In this document: piece after piece, positions 36,387-46,418 of the stretch | How the letters are laid out: each line of letters starts with the position of its first letter | Position numbering within the stretch: the stretch's first letter is position 1 | NCBI GenBank assembly: GCA_024762925.1 | Contig: JANTGM010000013.1 | Coordinates: 21,461 to 85,460 of the forward strand | Direction of reading: 5' to 3' | Origin: Kofleriaceae bacterium | Lineage (GTDB): Bacteria; Myxococcota_A; Polyangia; Haliangiales; Haliangiaceae | DNA length: 64,000 nt | Translations under genes and position numbers: made by a program | The notes under the pieces: model-generated | What the model saw: the letters and a program-made list of their open reading frames with translations, nothing else | Databases searched by the model: none | What the model was told of the DNA's origin: nothing

Positions 36387-39002
36387 ATGGCACGACGTGA
36401 TCCGGCTGATACGCCTCTTATGCGGCAGTTTTTGCAGGTCAAAGCTGAGCATCCCACAGGCATCCTGTTCTTTCGGATGGGGGACTTCTACGAGATGTTC
36501 TTCGAGGATGCAGTCATCGCGGCCAAAGCTCTGGACCTCACGCTCACAAGCCGCGACAAGGGCAAGCCAGACGCTGTGCCAATGTGTGGGCTTCCACATC
36601 ACGCATCTCGTGGCTACATTGCAAGGCTCACGGAGCAGGGCTTCAAAGTTGTCATCTGCGAACAGGTCGAGGATCCAAAGACAGCCAAGGGGCTGGTGAA
36701 GCGTGACGTTGTGCAGATTGTGACGCCGGGCGTTGTCGTCGATGATGAGGTGCTCGATCCCAAGAGCGCACGCTATCTAGCCTCGGTGGTGCCTCAATCT
36801 CGGGGCCCGCTTTGGGGGCTTGCCTACGTCGATGTCTCGACTGGCGAATTTCGCGCTACAGAAGTGGATTCGTTGGCAGAGCTTGCCGCCGAGCTCACCC
36901 GCGTCGCTCCAAGAGAAATCCTGGTCTCGGAAAAGGAGCTGGCCGGCGCTTCGATCAAAAAGCTCAGCGAGCGCTTCAAAGTCGCCTACACAAGCATCGA
37001 ACGTCGTGACAAGAGCTCCGTGAAGTCGCTGCTGGAAACCAGCTTTGCGGGAACTCTGTCCTCGCTCGGGCTTGAAGACAAACCTCTGGCCGCCCAAGCT
37101 GCGGCCGACGCATTGCAGTACGCACGGGCGACGCAGCCAACCGGAACCTTGCCGCTCACGCGACTGCAGCTCTATCAGCCCGGGCACAGTGTGGTGCTTG
37201 ACGAGGCGGCCGTCGCAAATCTCGAACTCACCCAAACTCTTGTCGGCGGAAAGAAAGCTGGCTCTCTGCTCTCCGTTCTCGATCGGACAAAGACGGCAAC
37301 CGGTGGGCGCATGCTTCGCCGCTGGCTTTTGTATCCACTCCTTGACGTTGATGCGATTTCTGCGCGCCATGACGCAGTTGAATACCTTGTGCAGCACGCG
37401 AGTTTGCGAGGTCTGCTTCGCGAAGAGCTCGGATCGGTCTACGACATCGAGCGGCTGGCAGGAAGGCTCTCACTAGGGGTTGCCAATCCTCGTGATATGG
37501 GGCGGCTGCGTTCATCGCTGGAGAGCTTGCCAGGGCTGGCAAAACTGCTTGGCAAAGGGGCGGGCAAAGGCAAGACCACACCGGCACTTCTCGAGCTGGA
37601 TGCAAAACTCCTAAAAACTCTTACGCAGGTCGCCAAGAAACTCTCAGACGCACTTGTGGACGAACCGCCCATCGTAACCAAGGATGGCGGCATAATCCGC
37701 GATGGCTTTTGCCCCCTCGTCGATGAAAACCGCACACTGGCCACCGGTGGCAAGGACGCGATCTTGGCGATTGAAGAGCGCGAGCGCGAAGCGACTGGCA
37801 TTTCCAAGTTGCGCGTCAAATACAACCGCGTCTTTGGTTACTACTTGGAAGTTGGCCGCGCTTTCTCAGACAAAGTCCCCGAGCACTACGTTCGCAAGCA
37901 GACGGTCGCCACAGCCGAGCGCTATGTAACAAGTGAGCTTGCAGAGCTCGAGACCAAGATTCTCACAGCCCAAGATGCACTGGTCACTCGCGAGCTTGAG
38001 CTCTTCAAGAAGCTCTGTTCTGAAGCGGCGGCTTGCATTGATGAGATCTTGAAGGCGGGTGCTGCCGTCGCAAGCATCGATACGCTCGCTTCGCTTGCAG
38101 AGGTCGCACACGATTTGGGCTACACACGCCCCGTTGTGGACGAGAGTGAAGTCCTCGATATCGTCGATGGCCGGCACCCAGTCGTGGAAATGCACGTAGG
38201 GCAGGGGGAGTTCATTCCGAACTCCTGTCATATTGATACAGCGAACGAGCAGCTACTTCTTATCACCGGGCCCAATATGGCAGGCAAGTCGACCTACATG
38301 CGGCAGGTTGCTCACATTGTGCTGATGGCGCAAATGGGTGGGTTTGTGCCCGCTGCCAAGGCGCGCGTAGGTGTTGTCGATAGGGTCTTTACTCGAGTTG
38401 GTGCGGCAGACAATCTCGCCAGTGGCGATTCAACATTCATGGTCGAGATGCGCGAGACTGCCGCAATTCTCAGCGGCGCCACCCGACGCTCGCTCGTGGT
38501 GCTCGATGAGGTGGGCCGCGGGACCTCGACCTTTGATGGTGTGTCGATTGCGTGGGCTGTGTCCGAGTACTTGCACGATGCGATTGGAGCCCGGACGCTC
38601 TTCGCCACCCATTACCACGAACTCACACGACTCTCCGTGACTCGTCCCCGGGTTGCCAACTACAGCGTGGCGGTCAAAGAGGTCAACGGCAAGATCGTTT
38701 TCTTGCGCCAAGTCGTGCCGGGGGGAGCAAACCGCAGTTATGGCGTGGACGTGGCGCGGCTTGCAGGATTGCCGCGCTCGGTGATAGCACGCTCGCGACA
38801 GATCCTGGCCGAACTCGACCGCGGGGAGCTACATGGGGAAAGTTCTCAACTTACCCTCTTTGCGGCCGTCGCTCAGGCTCCTGCGGCCACACCGGACGAC
38901 ACCGCTGCCCTATGTGAGCGGCTCGATTCCATTGACCCACATGCCATTACCCCAATCGAAGCCATCGCGATCTTGGCCGAACTGAAGCAGCTTTCAAACT
39001 AG
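36387..39002 (+). CDS. mutS: DNA mismatch repair protein MutS
   Basis: MutS recognises mismatches and small loops and recruits MutL. The 871-residue product is full length. The mismatch-binding motif [11 protein letters not shown] is near residue 29. The connector and lever domains follow. The ATPase has Walker [12 protein letters not shown] at about 628, Walker [16 protein letters not shown] at about 703, and the LFATHYHEL motif. A short C-terminal extension precedes the stop. It is a monocistronic-looking gene with about 80 bp of upstream spacer. Confidence 0.98.
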   Translation: MARRDPADTPLMRQFLQVKAEHPTGILFFRMGDFYEMFFEDAVIAAKALDLTLTSRDKGKPDAVPMCGLPHHASRGYIARLTEQGFKVVICEQVEDPKTAKGLVKRDVVQIVTPGVVVDDEVLDPKSARYLASVVPQSRGPLWGLAYVDVSTGEFRATEVDSLAELAAELTRVAPREILVSEKELAGASIKKLSERFKVAYTSIERRDKSSVKSLLETSFAGTLSSLGLEDKPLAAQAAADALQYARATQPTGTLPLTRLQLYQPGHSVVLDEAAVANLELTQTLVGGKKAGSLLSVLDRTKTATGGRMLRRWLLYPLLDVDAISARHDAVEYLVQHASLRGLLREELGSVYDIERLAGRLSLGVANPRDMGRLRSSLESLPGLAKLLGKGAGKGKTTPALLELDAKLLKTLTQVAKKLSDALVDEPPIVTKDGGIIRDGFCPLVDENRTLATGGKDAILAIEEREREATGISKLRVKYNRVFGYYLEVGRAFSDKVPEHYVRKQTVATAERYVTSELAELETKILTAQDALVTRELELFKKLCSEAAACIDEILKAGAAVASIDTLASLAEVAHDLGYTRPVVDESEVLDIVDGRHPVVEMHVGQGEFIPNSCHIDTANEQLLLITGPNMAGKSTYMRQVAHIVLMAQMGGFVPAAKARVGVVDRVFTRVGAADNLASGDSTFMVEMRETAAILSGATRRSLVVLDEVGRGTSTFDGVSIAWAVSEYLHDAIGARTLFATHYHELTRLSVTRPRVANYSVAVKEVNGKIVFLRQVVPGGANRSYGVDVARLAGLPRSVIARSRQILAELDRGELHGESSQLTLFAAVAQAPAATPDDTAALCERLDSIDPHAITPIEAIAILAELKQLSN

Positions 39003-39102
39003 GCTCAGAAGTTGGGGGGGCGAGCACCCTTGCAAAATATGCCGTACGGGGGCGCGTAGCCTCAACTCTCTGGAGACCTCCTGAAATCAAAAGAGAATTA
39101 GC

Positions 39103-39118
39103 TGGCATTATCCTTGCT
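39103..39118 (+). promoter_or_regulatory. sigma-54 (RpoN) promoter for HzsA-like gene
   Basis: TGGCAT (39103-39108), five bases, then TTGCT (39114-39118) keep the invariant GG and GC at the canonical -24/-12 spacing. Transcription would start near 39129, ending in a leader of about 16 nt that contains AGGAGGA (from 39132) and the TTG start at 39145. Confidence 0.65.
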
Positions 39119-39144
39119 CTATAGGGGGGGCAGGAGGAGCCAGT

Positions 39145-41343
39145 TTGAAGAACACAACATACAGAATCGCATTTTCTGCACTGCTCGGTCTCGCAGGTAC
39201 AAGCCTAGCGGCCTGCGGCAGCGGCAGTACACAAGGTCCATTGGATGAGGTCGACTCGATCGTCTTCATCGAACGGCAAAGCCGAATGGGGGGCATGGGA
39301 GACATCTTCCAATACGACTCCTATGAAGCTGGCGCCAAACTCGTGAAGCTCTCACCACCCACTGCGGATGGCGAGCGGATCGTAATCTGCTGCGACCAGG
39401 ATCCTGAGTACGCAGACCTCGACATCATCGACTACGACCTTTCGTATGACGCCAAGACGATTGTCCTATCGGGCCGTCTGTCGCAGGACCAAAAATATGG
39501 TCTTTTCACTCTGGACGTCGATAGCGGCGACATCGAGCAGCTACCAACGGATCCAGATTCTCACTACGTCTACCCAACCATTCTTCCTGGTGACCGCGTT
39601 CTTTTCGCAACCACAGCAGTTGTTGAAGAAGGTGCACCGCAATTCCGCGACGAGTATGAGCGAGGAACCACCCTTCAGCTGGGAAGCATCGCCATGGACG
39701 GTAGCGACGAGAAGCTCTTCTCTCGAAACCTCTCTCACCGCATCACAACCACCGTGTTGTCCACCGGTGAAGTTCTCGTCACACAGTGGGACCACTTGAA
39801 CACGATGAACGCTGGTCTTCTCCTCAGGATGAATCCAGACGGAACTCGCGTACGAGAGGCCTTCGGCAAGCAGGGGACTGGAGCAACGAACTCGTACTAC
39901 AAGACGGTCGAGATTTCTCCGGGCCGCGTTGTTGCCATCGGTAGCTCACGCTCACGTACCTTCCAATCCGGCGCCATTCTCGACATTCGCCTTGGCGAGA
40001 CCTACGAGACAGAAGACGGCGAGATTTGGGCCGATCAGAAGATGTCTGAGGCAAACGCTTCGGCGAAGATTCTTACCGCTCAGGTCCCTCTTGGACGCGA
40101 GCCTTCCTCCAACACGGTTGGTCGCTACTACAACGCCTACCCATTGGACGCTACCGAGTACCCCAACTTTCTTGTGAGCTGGGCTGATGGTCCTGTTCAG
40201 TCCGAAGTCAACGGTGCTGCTGGCATCGCTCCAGACTTCGGCATCTACCTTTACGACTCGGAGAAGGGCAGCCGCCTTCCCATCTACGACAAAGAGGGAA
40301 CGTGGGAAATCAACCCAATGCCACTTGTTGCTCGTGAAGCTCCACCTACCATCGCTGCAACCGGTGCAAACCAGTTCTCTGATGAGAAGGTTCTTCTCGG
40401 TGCCATGGACGTCTACGACTCCTCGGTTCAAGACTTCGACCCAGGCAGTATCTACGGTGTTCGCATCGTAGAAGGCTTCTCTGGTGAAGAAGGCGTTGGC
40501 ATGGACTTTGGTCTATCGATGGCTGAAGGTGCTCAGACTCTGGGTATCGCTCCAATTCGCGAAGACGGTTCTTGGGCTGCTCTGATTCCCGCAAACATCC
40601 CAGTTCGCCAAATTGCTATCGACAAGTTTGGTATGGGGCTTCGCCACGAGCCAGTATGGATTTCTGGTAACCCTGGCGAGTCGATGTTTTGCGGTGGTTG
40701 TCACGAGAGCCGCTCCGAGACCACAACCATTCAGCCTGGTCTCACCGAGGCTGTCGCAATCGGGCCTGTCGATCTGCTCAGCGATGTTGGTCGTTTCGAG
40801 CGCCAAACCACTGGCAACTTTGCAGACGCCAACATTGGTGTCCCCTGGGACCTCGCTCTTCAGCCCATCTTCGACGCCAAGTGCGTAGCTTGTCACGATG
40901 GTGACCCCAACAAGCCAGGCAACCCTTCAATGACGATCACCGATGATGAGGGTAACTCTCAAACCATCGTCTTCAACCTCAGCGGCGACGAAGTCTTCTA
41001 CGGAAACGGCGAAGAGATGGTCTCTGGTTACAGCGCTTCACACCTCTCTCTTCTCGGTCCAGACATGGAAGATGTCGAAGACCTAGGTCTCACAATCGAA
41101 GGAGACATGCCTATCTACGTCGAGCCTGAGAACGCGGTTGGATCAATCCTCATCCAGAAGCTGAACCCACCTGTCCAGTACCCAACACCAAACCTAAACG
41201 AGCGAGCATTCCCAACGGTTTCTCACCCAGCGGATGTCGGTGGCACCCCACTCACCGCTGGCGAGTACCGCCTCCTTATCGAGATGGCCGACAACGGTGG
41301 CCAATTCTACTCTCGTGAAAATGCTCCTGGTCAAAACCCATAA
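39145..41343 (+). CDS. HzsA-like lipoprotein with two CXXCH motifs
   Basis: The 732-residue product starts at TTG 39145 behind a strong AGGAGGA. Lipobox Cys24 (TSLAAC) marks it as lipidated. The N-terminal part looks like a PD40/WD40-type propeller (DYDLSYDAKTIVLSGRL, GSIAMDGSDEKLFSRNL). The central and C-terminal parts resemble the middle domain of hydrazine synthase alpha-subunit-related proteins (LGIAPIREDGSWAALIPANI, then WISGNPGESMFCGGCHES). Two c-type heme motifs are present, CGGCH (about 516-520) and CVACH (about 580-584). Codon use resembles rpsA, suggesting high expression. Hydrazine synthesis is not implied. Confidence 0.8.
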   Translation: MKNTTYRIAFSALLGLAGTSLAACGSGSTQGPLDEVDSIVFIERQSRMGGMGDIFQYDSYEAGAKLVKLSPPTADGERIVICCDQDPEYADLDIIDYDLSYDAKTIVLSGRLSQDQKYGLFTLDVDSGDIEQLPTDPDSHYVYPTILPGDRVLFATTAVVEEGAPQFRDEYERGTTLQLGSIAMDGSDEKLFSRNLSHRITTTVLSTGEVLVTQWDHLNTMNAGLLLRMNPDGTRVREAFGKQGTGATNSYYKTVEISPGRVVAIGSSRSRTFQSGAILDIRLGETYETEDGEIWADQKMSEANASAKILTAQVPLGREPSSNTVGRYYNAYPLDATEYPNFLVSWADGPVQSEVNGAAGIAPDFGIYLYDSEKGSRLPIYDKEGTWEINPMPLVAREAPPTIAATGANQFSDEKVLLGAMDVYDSSVQDFDPGSIYGVRIVEGFSGEEGVGMDFGLSMAEGAQTLGIAPIREDGSWAALIPANIPVRQIAIDKFGMGLRHEPVWISGNPGESMFCGGCHESRSETTTIQPGLTEAVAIGPVDLLSDVGRFERQTTGNFADANIGVPWDLALQPIFDAKCVACHDGDPNKPGNPSMTITDDEGNSQTIVFNLSGDEVFYGNGEEMVSGYSASHLSLLGPDMEDVEDLGLTIEGDMPIYVEPENAVGSILIQKLNPPVQYPTPNLNERAFPTVSHPADVGGTPLTAGEYRLLIEMADNGGQFYSRENAPGQNP

Positions 41344-41359
41344 GAAAGGAACGACGACA

Positions 41360-42214
41360 ATGTTAGGAACAAAAATGATTCGTAATGCTCTTATCGCTGC
41401 CGCTTGTACCTTCACGGTTCTCGGCGCAATTCCCGAGGCCAACGCTGGACGAGGCGGTTCTCCTGGAACCATCCGCTCCGCTATCCGAAGCAACAATGCA
41501 GATGCCATCGTCGCTGCTCTTGAGCAGGCTGAGAACATTCCCTGCAACAGTGATTGCATGGGAATGGTAATGGACCTTCTCGACAATGACGACTACCGAG
41601 TTCGTCAGGTCGCATCTTGGTGGTTCGCTCGTCGCCCCGCGCAGATGAAAGAAGTTGCAGAACTGGCAACGGCTTGGCTCACAACGGGCTCTTCAACAGA
41701 TGCACGCAATGGTGCAGACATCCTTGGAACGTTTGGCTACGCCAAGCACATCGCAACGTTGACAACGGCTTCTCAGAAGAGTGGTTTGGATGCACCTGCA
41801 CGGGCAGCGATTGTCAAAGCTCTAGGCGACATTGCCAACAAATCGGCCAATGCGACTGTTGCAACTGCGATGACTGATTCGGATGCAAGTGTTCGTCTGA
41901 GTGCGGTGACGGCTTGGAAGAACATGCTAAAGCAGAACAGTGCTGAGCCGGTTGTCGCTCTTGTGAGTGATAGTGATGTTCAAGTGCGCCGCGCTGCGAT
42001 CTCTACAGTCGGCAAGTTCCGATCGGCAGATGCACGAGTCGCTCTTGAGGCCGCCCTTGCAAGTGATGCCGACTCTGCGGTGCGGCGAAATGCCGCTTGG
42101 GCGCTTGGGCGAATTGGAGATGCTGCTAGTCGTGAAGTGCTTCGCGCCGCTATCGATGACCCATCATCTCTTGTGCGAACGACTGCCAAAGTGGCTATGG
42201 GCAAGCTCCGCTAG
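41360..42214 (+). CDS. secreted HEAT-repeat protein
   Basis: ATG 41360 gives 284 residues. A signal peptide ends at EANA-GR. The rest is six to seven HEAT/PBS-lyase-type repeats (DNDDYRVRQVASWWFARRP, DSDASVRLSAVTAWKNML, DDPSSLVRTTAKVAMGKL). HEAT repeats form protein-binding solenoids. It lies 16 bp after the HzsA-like gene with an AAAGGA Shine-Dalgarno, so it is probably in the same sigma-54-driven transcript and may scaffold the heme proteins around it. Confidence 0.85.
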   Translation: MLGTKMIRNALIAAACTFTVLGAIPEANAGRGGSPGTIRSAIRSNNADAIVAALEQAENIPCNSDCMGMVMDLLDNDDYRVRQVASWWFARRPAQMKEVAELATAWLTTGSSTDARNGADILGTFGYAKHIATLTTASQKSGLDAPARAAIVKALGDIANKSANATVATAMTDSDASVRLSAVTAWKNMLKQNSAEPVVALVSDSDVQVRRAAISTVGKFRSADARVALEAALASDADSAVRRNAAWALGRIGDAASREVLRAAIDDPSSLVRTTAKVAMGKLR

Positions 42215-42237
42215 CGCTCACGCTCTCTCCTCCTAAC

Positions 42238-42272
42238 GGGCGGCTTGTGGACATCATGTCTGCAAGTCGCCC
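42238..42272 (+). other. long imperfect hairpin after HEAT gene
   Basis: A 16-bp stem (42238-42253 with 42257-42272) contains 13 Watson-Crick and three G-U pairs around a TCA loop. No T run follows. It could stabilise the 3' end of the operon message or act as an unusual terminator. Confidence 0.55.
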
Positions 42273-42318
42273 TCCGGCGTTTGAAAGCGCTTCCCAACAG
42301 AAGCAGCTTTTGAGACCT

Positions 42319-42347
42319 TTGTTACTACGCTCTTGCTACGCTATGAC
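42319..42347 (+). promoter_or_regulatory. candidate sigma-70-type promoter
   Basis: TTGTTA (42319-42324) is followed after 17 bases by TATGAC (42342-42347), 25 bp before the ATG at 42373. It would let the large heme protein be expressed apart from the upstream pair. Confidence 0.35.
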
Positions 42348-42372
42348 CTAACATTGCCAATGGGGTATCGAT

Positions 42373-45336
42373 ATGGCTGCAAAATTTAGAACTACGTTTG
42401 TTCTTAGCTCGTGTGCACTTGGTGCAACTCTTATCGGCGCGTGTGGCTCCGATGCACCTAGGCAGACCTACTACGAACGGGAGATTGAGCCAATCTTAGT
42501 TGCATCCTGTTCGGGCAACACGGGTGGCTGTCACATTGTTGATGACACAAATCCCTTTGGCTTTGCCGCTGGCAATTTCGATGTCACCAGCTTTGAGAAC
42601 GTACAAAAGCGGCGTGACTTGTTGCAGCGATTTGGCGCCTACGAAGTTCCCCTACTACTTGTTAAGGCCGTGGGAAACAGCGGAGAGCTTGGAGTTACCT
42701 ATGGCGGTGAGTTTGAGCCTCTCGAAGTCAACCATGTTGGTGGAAGCATCTTTCGCGTTGGCTCCGATTCCTACCTAACGCTTCTTGAGTGGACCAATAA
42801 TGGAGCGACAGAGAACGGTCTGCCTCCACTCGCTCCGCCAGAAACCGGTGACGGCGATTGCACAACCTTTGTGCCATCGAGCTTCGATGAGAGCACGATC
42901 GTTTCCGATCCAACCTATTCAGACTTCAAAGAGAATGTGCAGCCCACGCTTAAGACGTGTGGAGCGAGTAGCTGCCATGGCGCACCAGCATCCGACTTCT
43001 ACGTGACGTGTGGTGACGATGAGCGACAGATCGCGTTCAACTTTTCTGTCTCGCAAGCATTTGTCGACGACCCCGTTGCAAACTCCCAACTTTTGCAAGT
43101 GCCGCTCGCGGTCAACGCAGGTGGCTACTTCCACACCGGTGGTGAGCACTTTGCTAGCCGAGATGAGCGCGCGTACAAAGACATCGAGGACTGGGCCTCG
43201 GCGGTCGGTCCTTTGGAGTTTGGTGAGGGGGATCCAGGGCGCGAGTACTTTGCAGAGTATGTGCAGCCTCTGCTGCTCACTCGAGGGTGCTCCTTCGAAG
43301 CCTGTCACAGCCCGCAGGCGACAAACGACTTTCAGCTTCGCTCTGGAAGCCAGGGCTTTTTCTCTACAATTGCCCTTGAGAGAAACTATGAAGACCTCAA
43401 AGCGAACTTCATGGCTTTCGAAGTTCCCGATGCGCGTCGAGGACGTGCTGTTGCCAAGACCATCTTGAATGCCTTTGGTGGCATTGGTCACCGCGCAGGA
43501 TCCGTGCTGGAAACGCCAAACTCAGGAGGCTCGGTACCATCTGCTTGTGATGACCCGATCGATCCAGAAACAGCATCGGCCTACTGCCGAGTGCAGCGTT
43601 GGGTCGACATTGAACGCGAAGCACTCATCGCACAAGACCAAGTCTTCGACCTGGCCGAAGGCAGCACGGTCAACATTGTCTACGTCGATCGGCAGGAGAC
43701 GCACATGGCAGGGCCTTTGGAGTTCGACACCTTCCAGCCAAACTCCGACCTCATGGTGGTTCCGGCTGAGATCGGGGTTGATGGTGCCTTGAGCGTGAAC
43801 GTCGCTGCGGTCTCGCTTCTCGACAGTTGTGCTGGAGCCGCGGATCGTTCTCAGGTGGACGTGAGCGCGCCAGATGTGAGTATCGATGGAACGACCGTTG
43901 CCTTCGCGATGCAGATCGGGGCGGCTGAGAGCAAACAGCTCTACACCGTCAATATCGACGGAACGGCCTGTACTAGAGTCACCGACCCTGAGCCTGCTGT
44001 AGACGGAATCAAGATCCACAACTTTGATCCCGCTTGGTCACCGGATGGCGAGTGGCTCGTCTATGCATCGACTCGCGCAGGCGCTCAGCCACCCAGCCTC
44101 AGTCGAGCGCTCTTCTTGCCACAGAGTAATCTTTGGCGTCGGACACTTGATGGGTCCACCGTGGAGCAGATGACCTTCCTCACCAATAGCGAAGTCTCTC
44201 CACAGTTCATGCGCGAGGGCAGGGCGATCATGAGTACAGAAAAAGTCTCACAAGGATTTTACCAAGTCGCTGGCCGTCGAATTAACTGGGACATCACTGA
44301 CTACCATCCTCTTCTGGCCCAGCGCTCGGAGTCAGTATTTGCAGACCCAGAGGACATCACCCAGACGCGGCCATCGGTGGGATACGAGAGCGCCACCGAG
44401 ATTCGTGAGGGCTTTGATGGCAACTTCCTCTCGGTTTTCTCGGACCGTGGCGCCAAAGGTGGCGCTGGAACCATTGCGACCTTCAATCGCAGCGTTGGTA
44501 CATTCGAAGCGGACCGCGATGATCCTGGCTACCTCAAATCAGTGCACTTTCCGGATGAGGCCGCAACGGGACGAGTTGGCTCGGCGACCAACGGGGCGTA
44601 CCGCTCGCCATACCCGCTTCTCGATGGACGCATCATGGCCTCCTATTCGAACTACAGTGGTGACCTGGCAACAGCGACCAGTCACAACTGGGACATTGTT
44701 GCACTGAGCCGGCGGGATGGATCCAGAGAAGTTCTGATTGGAGGACCCGGAGCACAAGTCGAGGCCGTTCTTGCGATCCGCCGACCTGCATCGGAACTCT
44801 ACCTCAACCGCCGACAGCTAGTCTTTGGGGGCGAGCAAGACACCAGCGACTTGGAGCACGCGGTGATTCACATTCCCGATGCACCGCTCATCTTCACCCT
44901 GCTCACGTCAAACCTGCGGCGGGGTCGTCCAGTCGATGCATTCCGCGATGCTGAGTACATCGCGTTCTACTCCGAGAACCCTGCACCAGCTGGAGCAACG
45001 GCGAATGTCGAAGGCATCTACGAGGACCGCACGTTTATGGGGCGGGTCCCGCTTGAGAGTGATGGCTCGATTAAAGTGCGAGTTCCTGCCAGCCAAGGTG
45101 TGATTCTTGAATTGCAGGATGGCTCAAAGCAGCCACTGGTGACGATGACCGAAGAGCATCAGGTGGGGCCTGGGGAGCAAATCTCGTTCGGTATTGTGGA
45201 GCCCCTCTTTGACGCAGTGTGTGGTGGTTGTCATGGGTCGGTATCAGGCCAAGAGCTTGATGTCTTTGTCTCGCCCGATGTACTTACAGGGGCTTCCCAG
45301 TCGCTAGCTCGCGACCGAGATCCTATCGACCTGTAA
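42373..45336 (+). CDS. large cytochrome-like lipoprotein with atypical heme motifs and propeller
   Basis: The 987-residue product has lipobox Cys24 (ATLIGAC). Four possible c-type heme sites are seen: CSGNTGGCH (about 46-54), CGASSCH (about 196-202), CSFEACH (about 306-312) and a canonical CGGCH near 951. The first three have more than two residues between cysteines. A TolB/PD40-like propeller occupies about 460-800 (DPAWSPDGEWLVYASTRAG, LYTVNIDGTACTRVTD). The C-terminal domain resembles HzsA-related proteins (FMGRVPLESDGSIKVRVPA). It probably is surface-exposed. It is a larger paralogue-like partner of the 39145 protein. Confidence 0.8.
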   Translation: MAAKFRTTFVLSSCALGATLIGACGSDAPRQTYYEREIEPILVASCSGNTGGCHIVDDTNPFGFAAGNFDVTSFENVQKRRDLLQRFGAYEVPLLLVKAVGNSGELGVTYGGEFEPLEVNHVGGSIFRVGSDSYLTLLEWTNNGATENGLPPLAPPETGDGDCTTFVPSSFDESTIVSDPTYSDFKENVQPTLKTCGASSCHGAPASDFYVTCGDDERQIAFNFSVSQAFVDDPVANSQLLQVPLAVNAGGYFHTGGEHFASRDERAYKDIEDWASAVGPLEFGEGDPGREYFAEYVQPLLLTRGCSFEACHSPQATNDFQLRSGSQGFFSTIALERNYEDLKANFMAFEVPDARRGRAVAKTILNAFGGIGHRAGSVLETPNSGGSVPSACDDPIDPETASAYCRVQRWVDIEREALIAQDQVFDLAEGSTVNIVYVDRQETHMAGPLEFDTFQPNSDLMVVPAEIGVDGALSVNVAAVSLLDSCAGAADRSQVDVSAPDVSIDGTTVAFAMQIGAAESKQLYTVNIDGTACTRVTDPEPAVDGIKIHNFDPAWSPDGEWLVYASTRAGAQPPSLSRALFLPQSNLWRRTLDGSTVEQMTFLTNSEVSPQFMREGRAIMSTEKVSQGFYQVAGRRINWDITDYHPLLAQRSESVFADPEDITQTRPSVGYESATEIREGFDGNFLSVFSDRGAKGGAGTIATFNRSVGTFEADRDDPGYLKSVHFPDEAATGRVGSATNGAYRSPYPLLDGRIMASYSNYSGDLATATSHNWDIVALSRRDGSREVLIGGPGAQVEAVLAIRRPASELYLNRRQLVFGGEQDTSDLEHAVIHIPDAPLIFTLLTSNLRRGRPVDAFRDAEYIAFYSENPAPAGATANVEGIYEDRTFMGRVPLESDGSIKVRVPASQGVILELQDGSKQPLVTMTEEHQVGPGEQISFGIVEPLFDAVCGGCHGSVSGQELDVFVSPDVLTGASQSLARDRDPIDL

Positions 45337-45463
45337 ACAATCAACACTTTCGAGGCAAATGGCACATTTGCTTTGAATTGCGCTGTTCCGGCCTCCGTCC
45401 ATGCCTTGTCGCGTCCCAACGGGCGCGCTAGACTTCAACCACTTAGCGACACGGAACCGGAAC

Positions 45464-46336
45464 ATGAGAGCACTAACCAAGTCGACACGGTCCTGGCGGA
45501 CCACCTTTTTCGCTGCCTTCTTTCTGGTCGCATGTCTCACTCCGAGTGTGGCGGATGCCAAGCGGAGGAAGAAACGAAACCGCAAGCGGCCTGTTGCCGC
45601 CAAGGTCAACACCCAAGCTCTCGGCCAGCTCATGGGGCCGTTTGCCTTTGGCATGAGCAAAGACAAGATCCTCAAGCTTCTCAGTCAGCAGCTTGATGAG
45701 CGCTATGCAGACAAGATCAAAGAGACGAACGATGTCTACCAACAAGACAAGATTCGCCTGCAGAAGAAGAACGCCCTTAAGAAGATTCGCTCCTCCTACC
45801 GAGAGTTCAAGGGGGCCAAGACTGGATGGGATGTCTCCATCATTGATGATCAGTTCGCGCACAATACTGGTGAGGCAATGCTCGTTTATTGGGAGAACAA
45901 TGCTGATGGAAAGGACCAGCGGCGCTTTTTCTTCTTTCACGATGGTGAGCTCTACAAGATGTTCATCACCCTCGACACCAGCATGCTGCCCGAGGGGCAG
46001 CGCAGTTTTGAGTTCTTCAAAGGCCTCATGACAAAGCGCTATGGTGCCGGCAAGATTGTTACTGAGAAGAAGCGCAGCGGCGAAGAAATCCCTGTGCTTG
46101 TTGATTGGCAGAGCCCAAAATTCCACGTACAGGCAATCGACAAGCTGCACTTCTACGGCATCTTCTGTCTGAGCATTGCAAATCCCAAAGTGGAATCCAT
46201 TGTCATGACAGCACGCGATGCGAACAAGGAAGCCAAGAAGAGCAACGCAGTTATCAACTCAATGCTCGAAGGCGACAACGACGCACCACCAAGCCTGGAT
46301 ATGAACAAGGGTGCCATCGATAGGAGCATTAAGTAG
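45464..46336 (+). CDS. secreted protein of unknown family
   Basis: ATG 45464 gives 290 residues; the frame opens earlier at 45401. A signal peptide ends near SVADA, followed by a very basic patch (KRRKKRNRKRP). The mature part has GPFAFGMSKDKILKLLSQQL, a helical coiled segment and a beta-rich C-terminal half. Some layout resembles short exported proteins common in Myxococcota. I recognise no family. It follows the heme cluster but has its own gap of 127 bp. Confidence 0.65.
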   Translation: MRALTKSTRSWRTTFFAAFFLVACLTPSVADAKRRKKRNRKRPVAAKVNTQALGQLMGPFAFGMSKDKILKLLSQQLDERYADKIKETNDVYQQDKIRLQKKNALKKIRSSYREFKGAKTGWDVSIIDDQFAHNTGEAMLVYWENNADGKDQRRFFFFHDGELYKMFITLDTSMLPEGQRSFEFFKGLMTKRYGAGKIVTEKKRSGEEIPVLVDWQSPKFHVQAIDKLHFYGIFCLSIANPKVESIVMTARDANKEAKKSNAVINSMLEGDNDAPPSLDMNKGAIDRSIK

Positions 46337-46391
46337 GCCGCTTACCTGTAGCGAACTGCGCTGTAGCATTCGCTTCATTATCACCTCAGAG

Positions 46392-46418
46392 GAGCTCCGC
46401 AAGTGCGGGGCTCTTTTT
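46392..46418 (+). terminator. intrinsic terminator
   Basis: A 9-bp stem (GAGCTCCGC, 46392-46400, with GCGGGGCTC, 46405-46413; one G-U pair) has an AAGT loop and five T residues (46414-46418). It ends the 45464 gene. Confidence 0.85.

Noticed and set aside
39145..41343. Reading the HzsA-like protein as evidence for anammox hydrazine synthesis
   Set aside because: HzsA-related domains occur in many bacteria; no other hydrazine synthase or hydroxylamine-type subunits are present.
45360..45385. TGGCAC followed by TTTGC resembling a sigma-54 promoter upstream of 45464
   Set aside because: The spacing between GG and GC is too short for the -24/-12 element.
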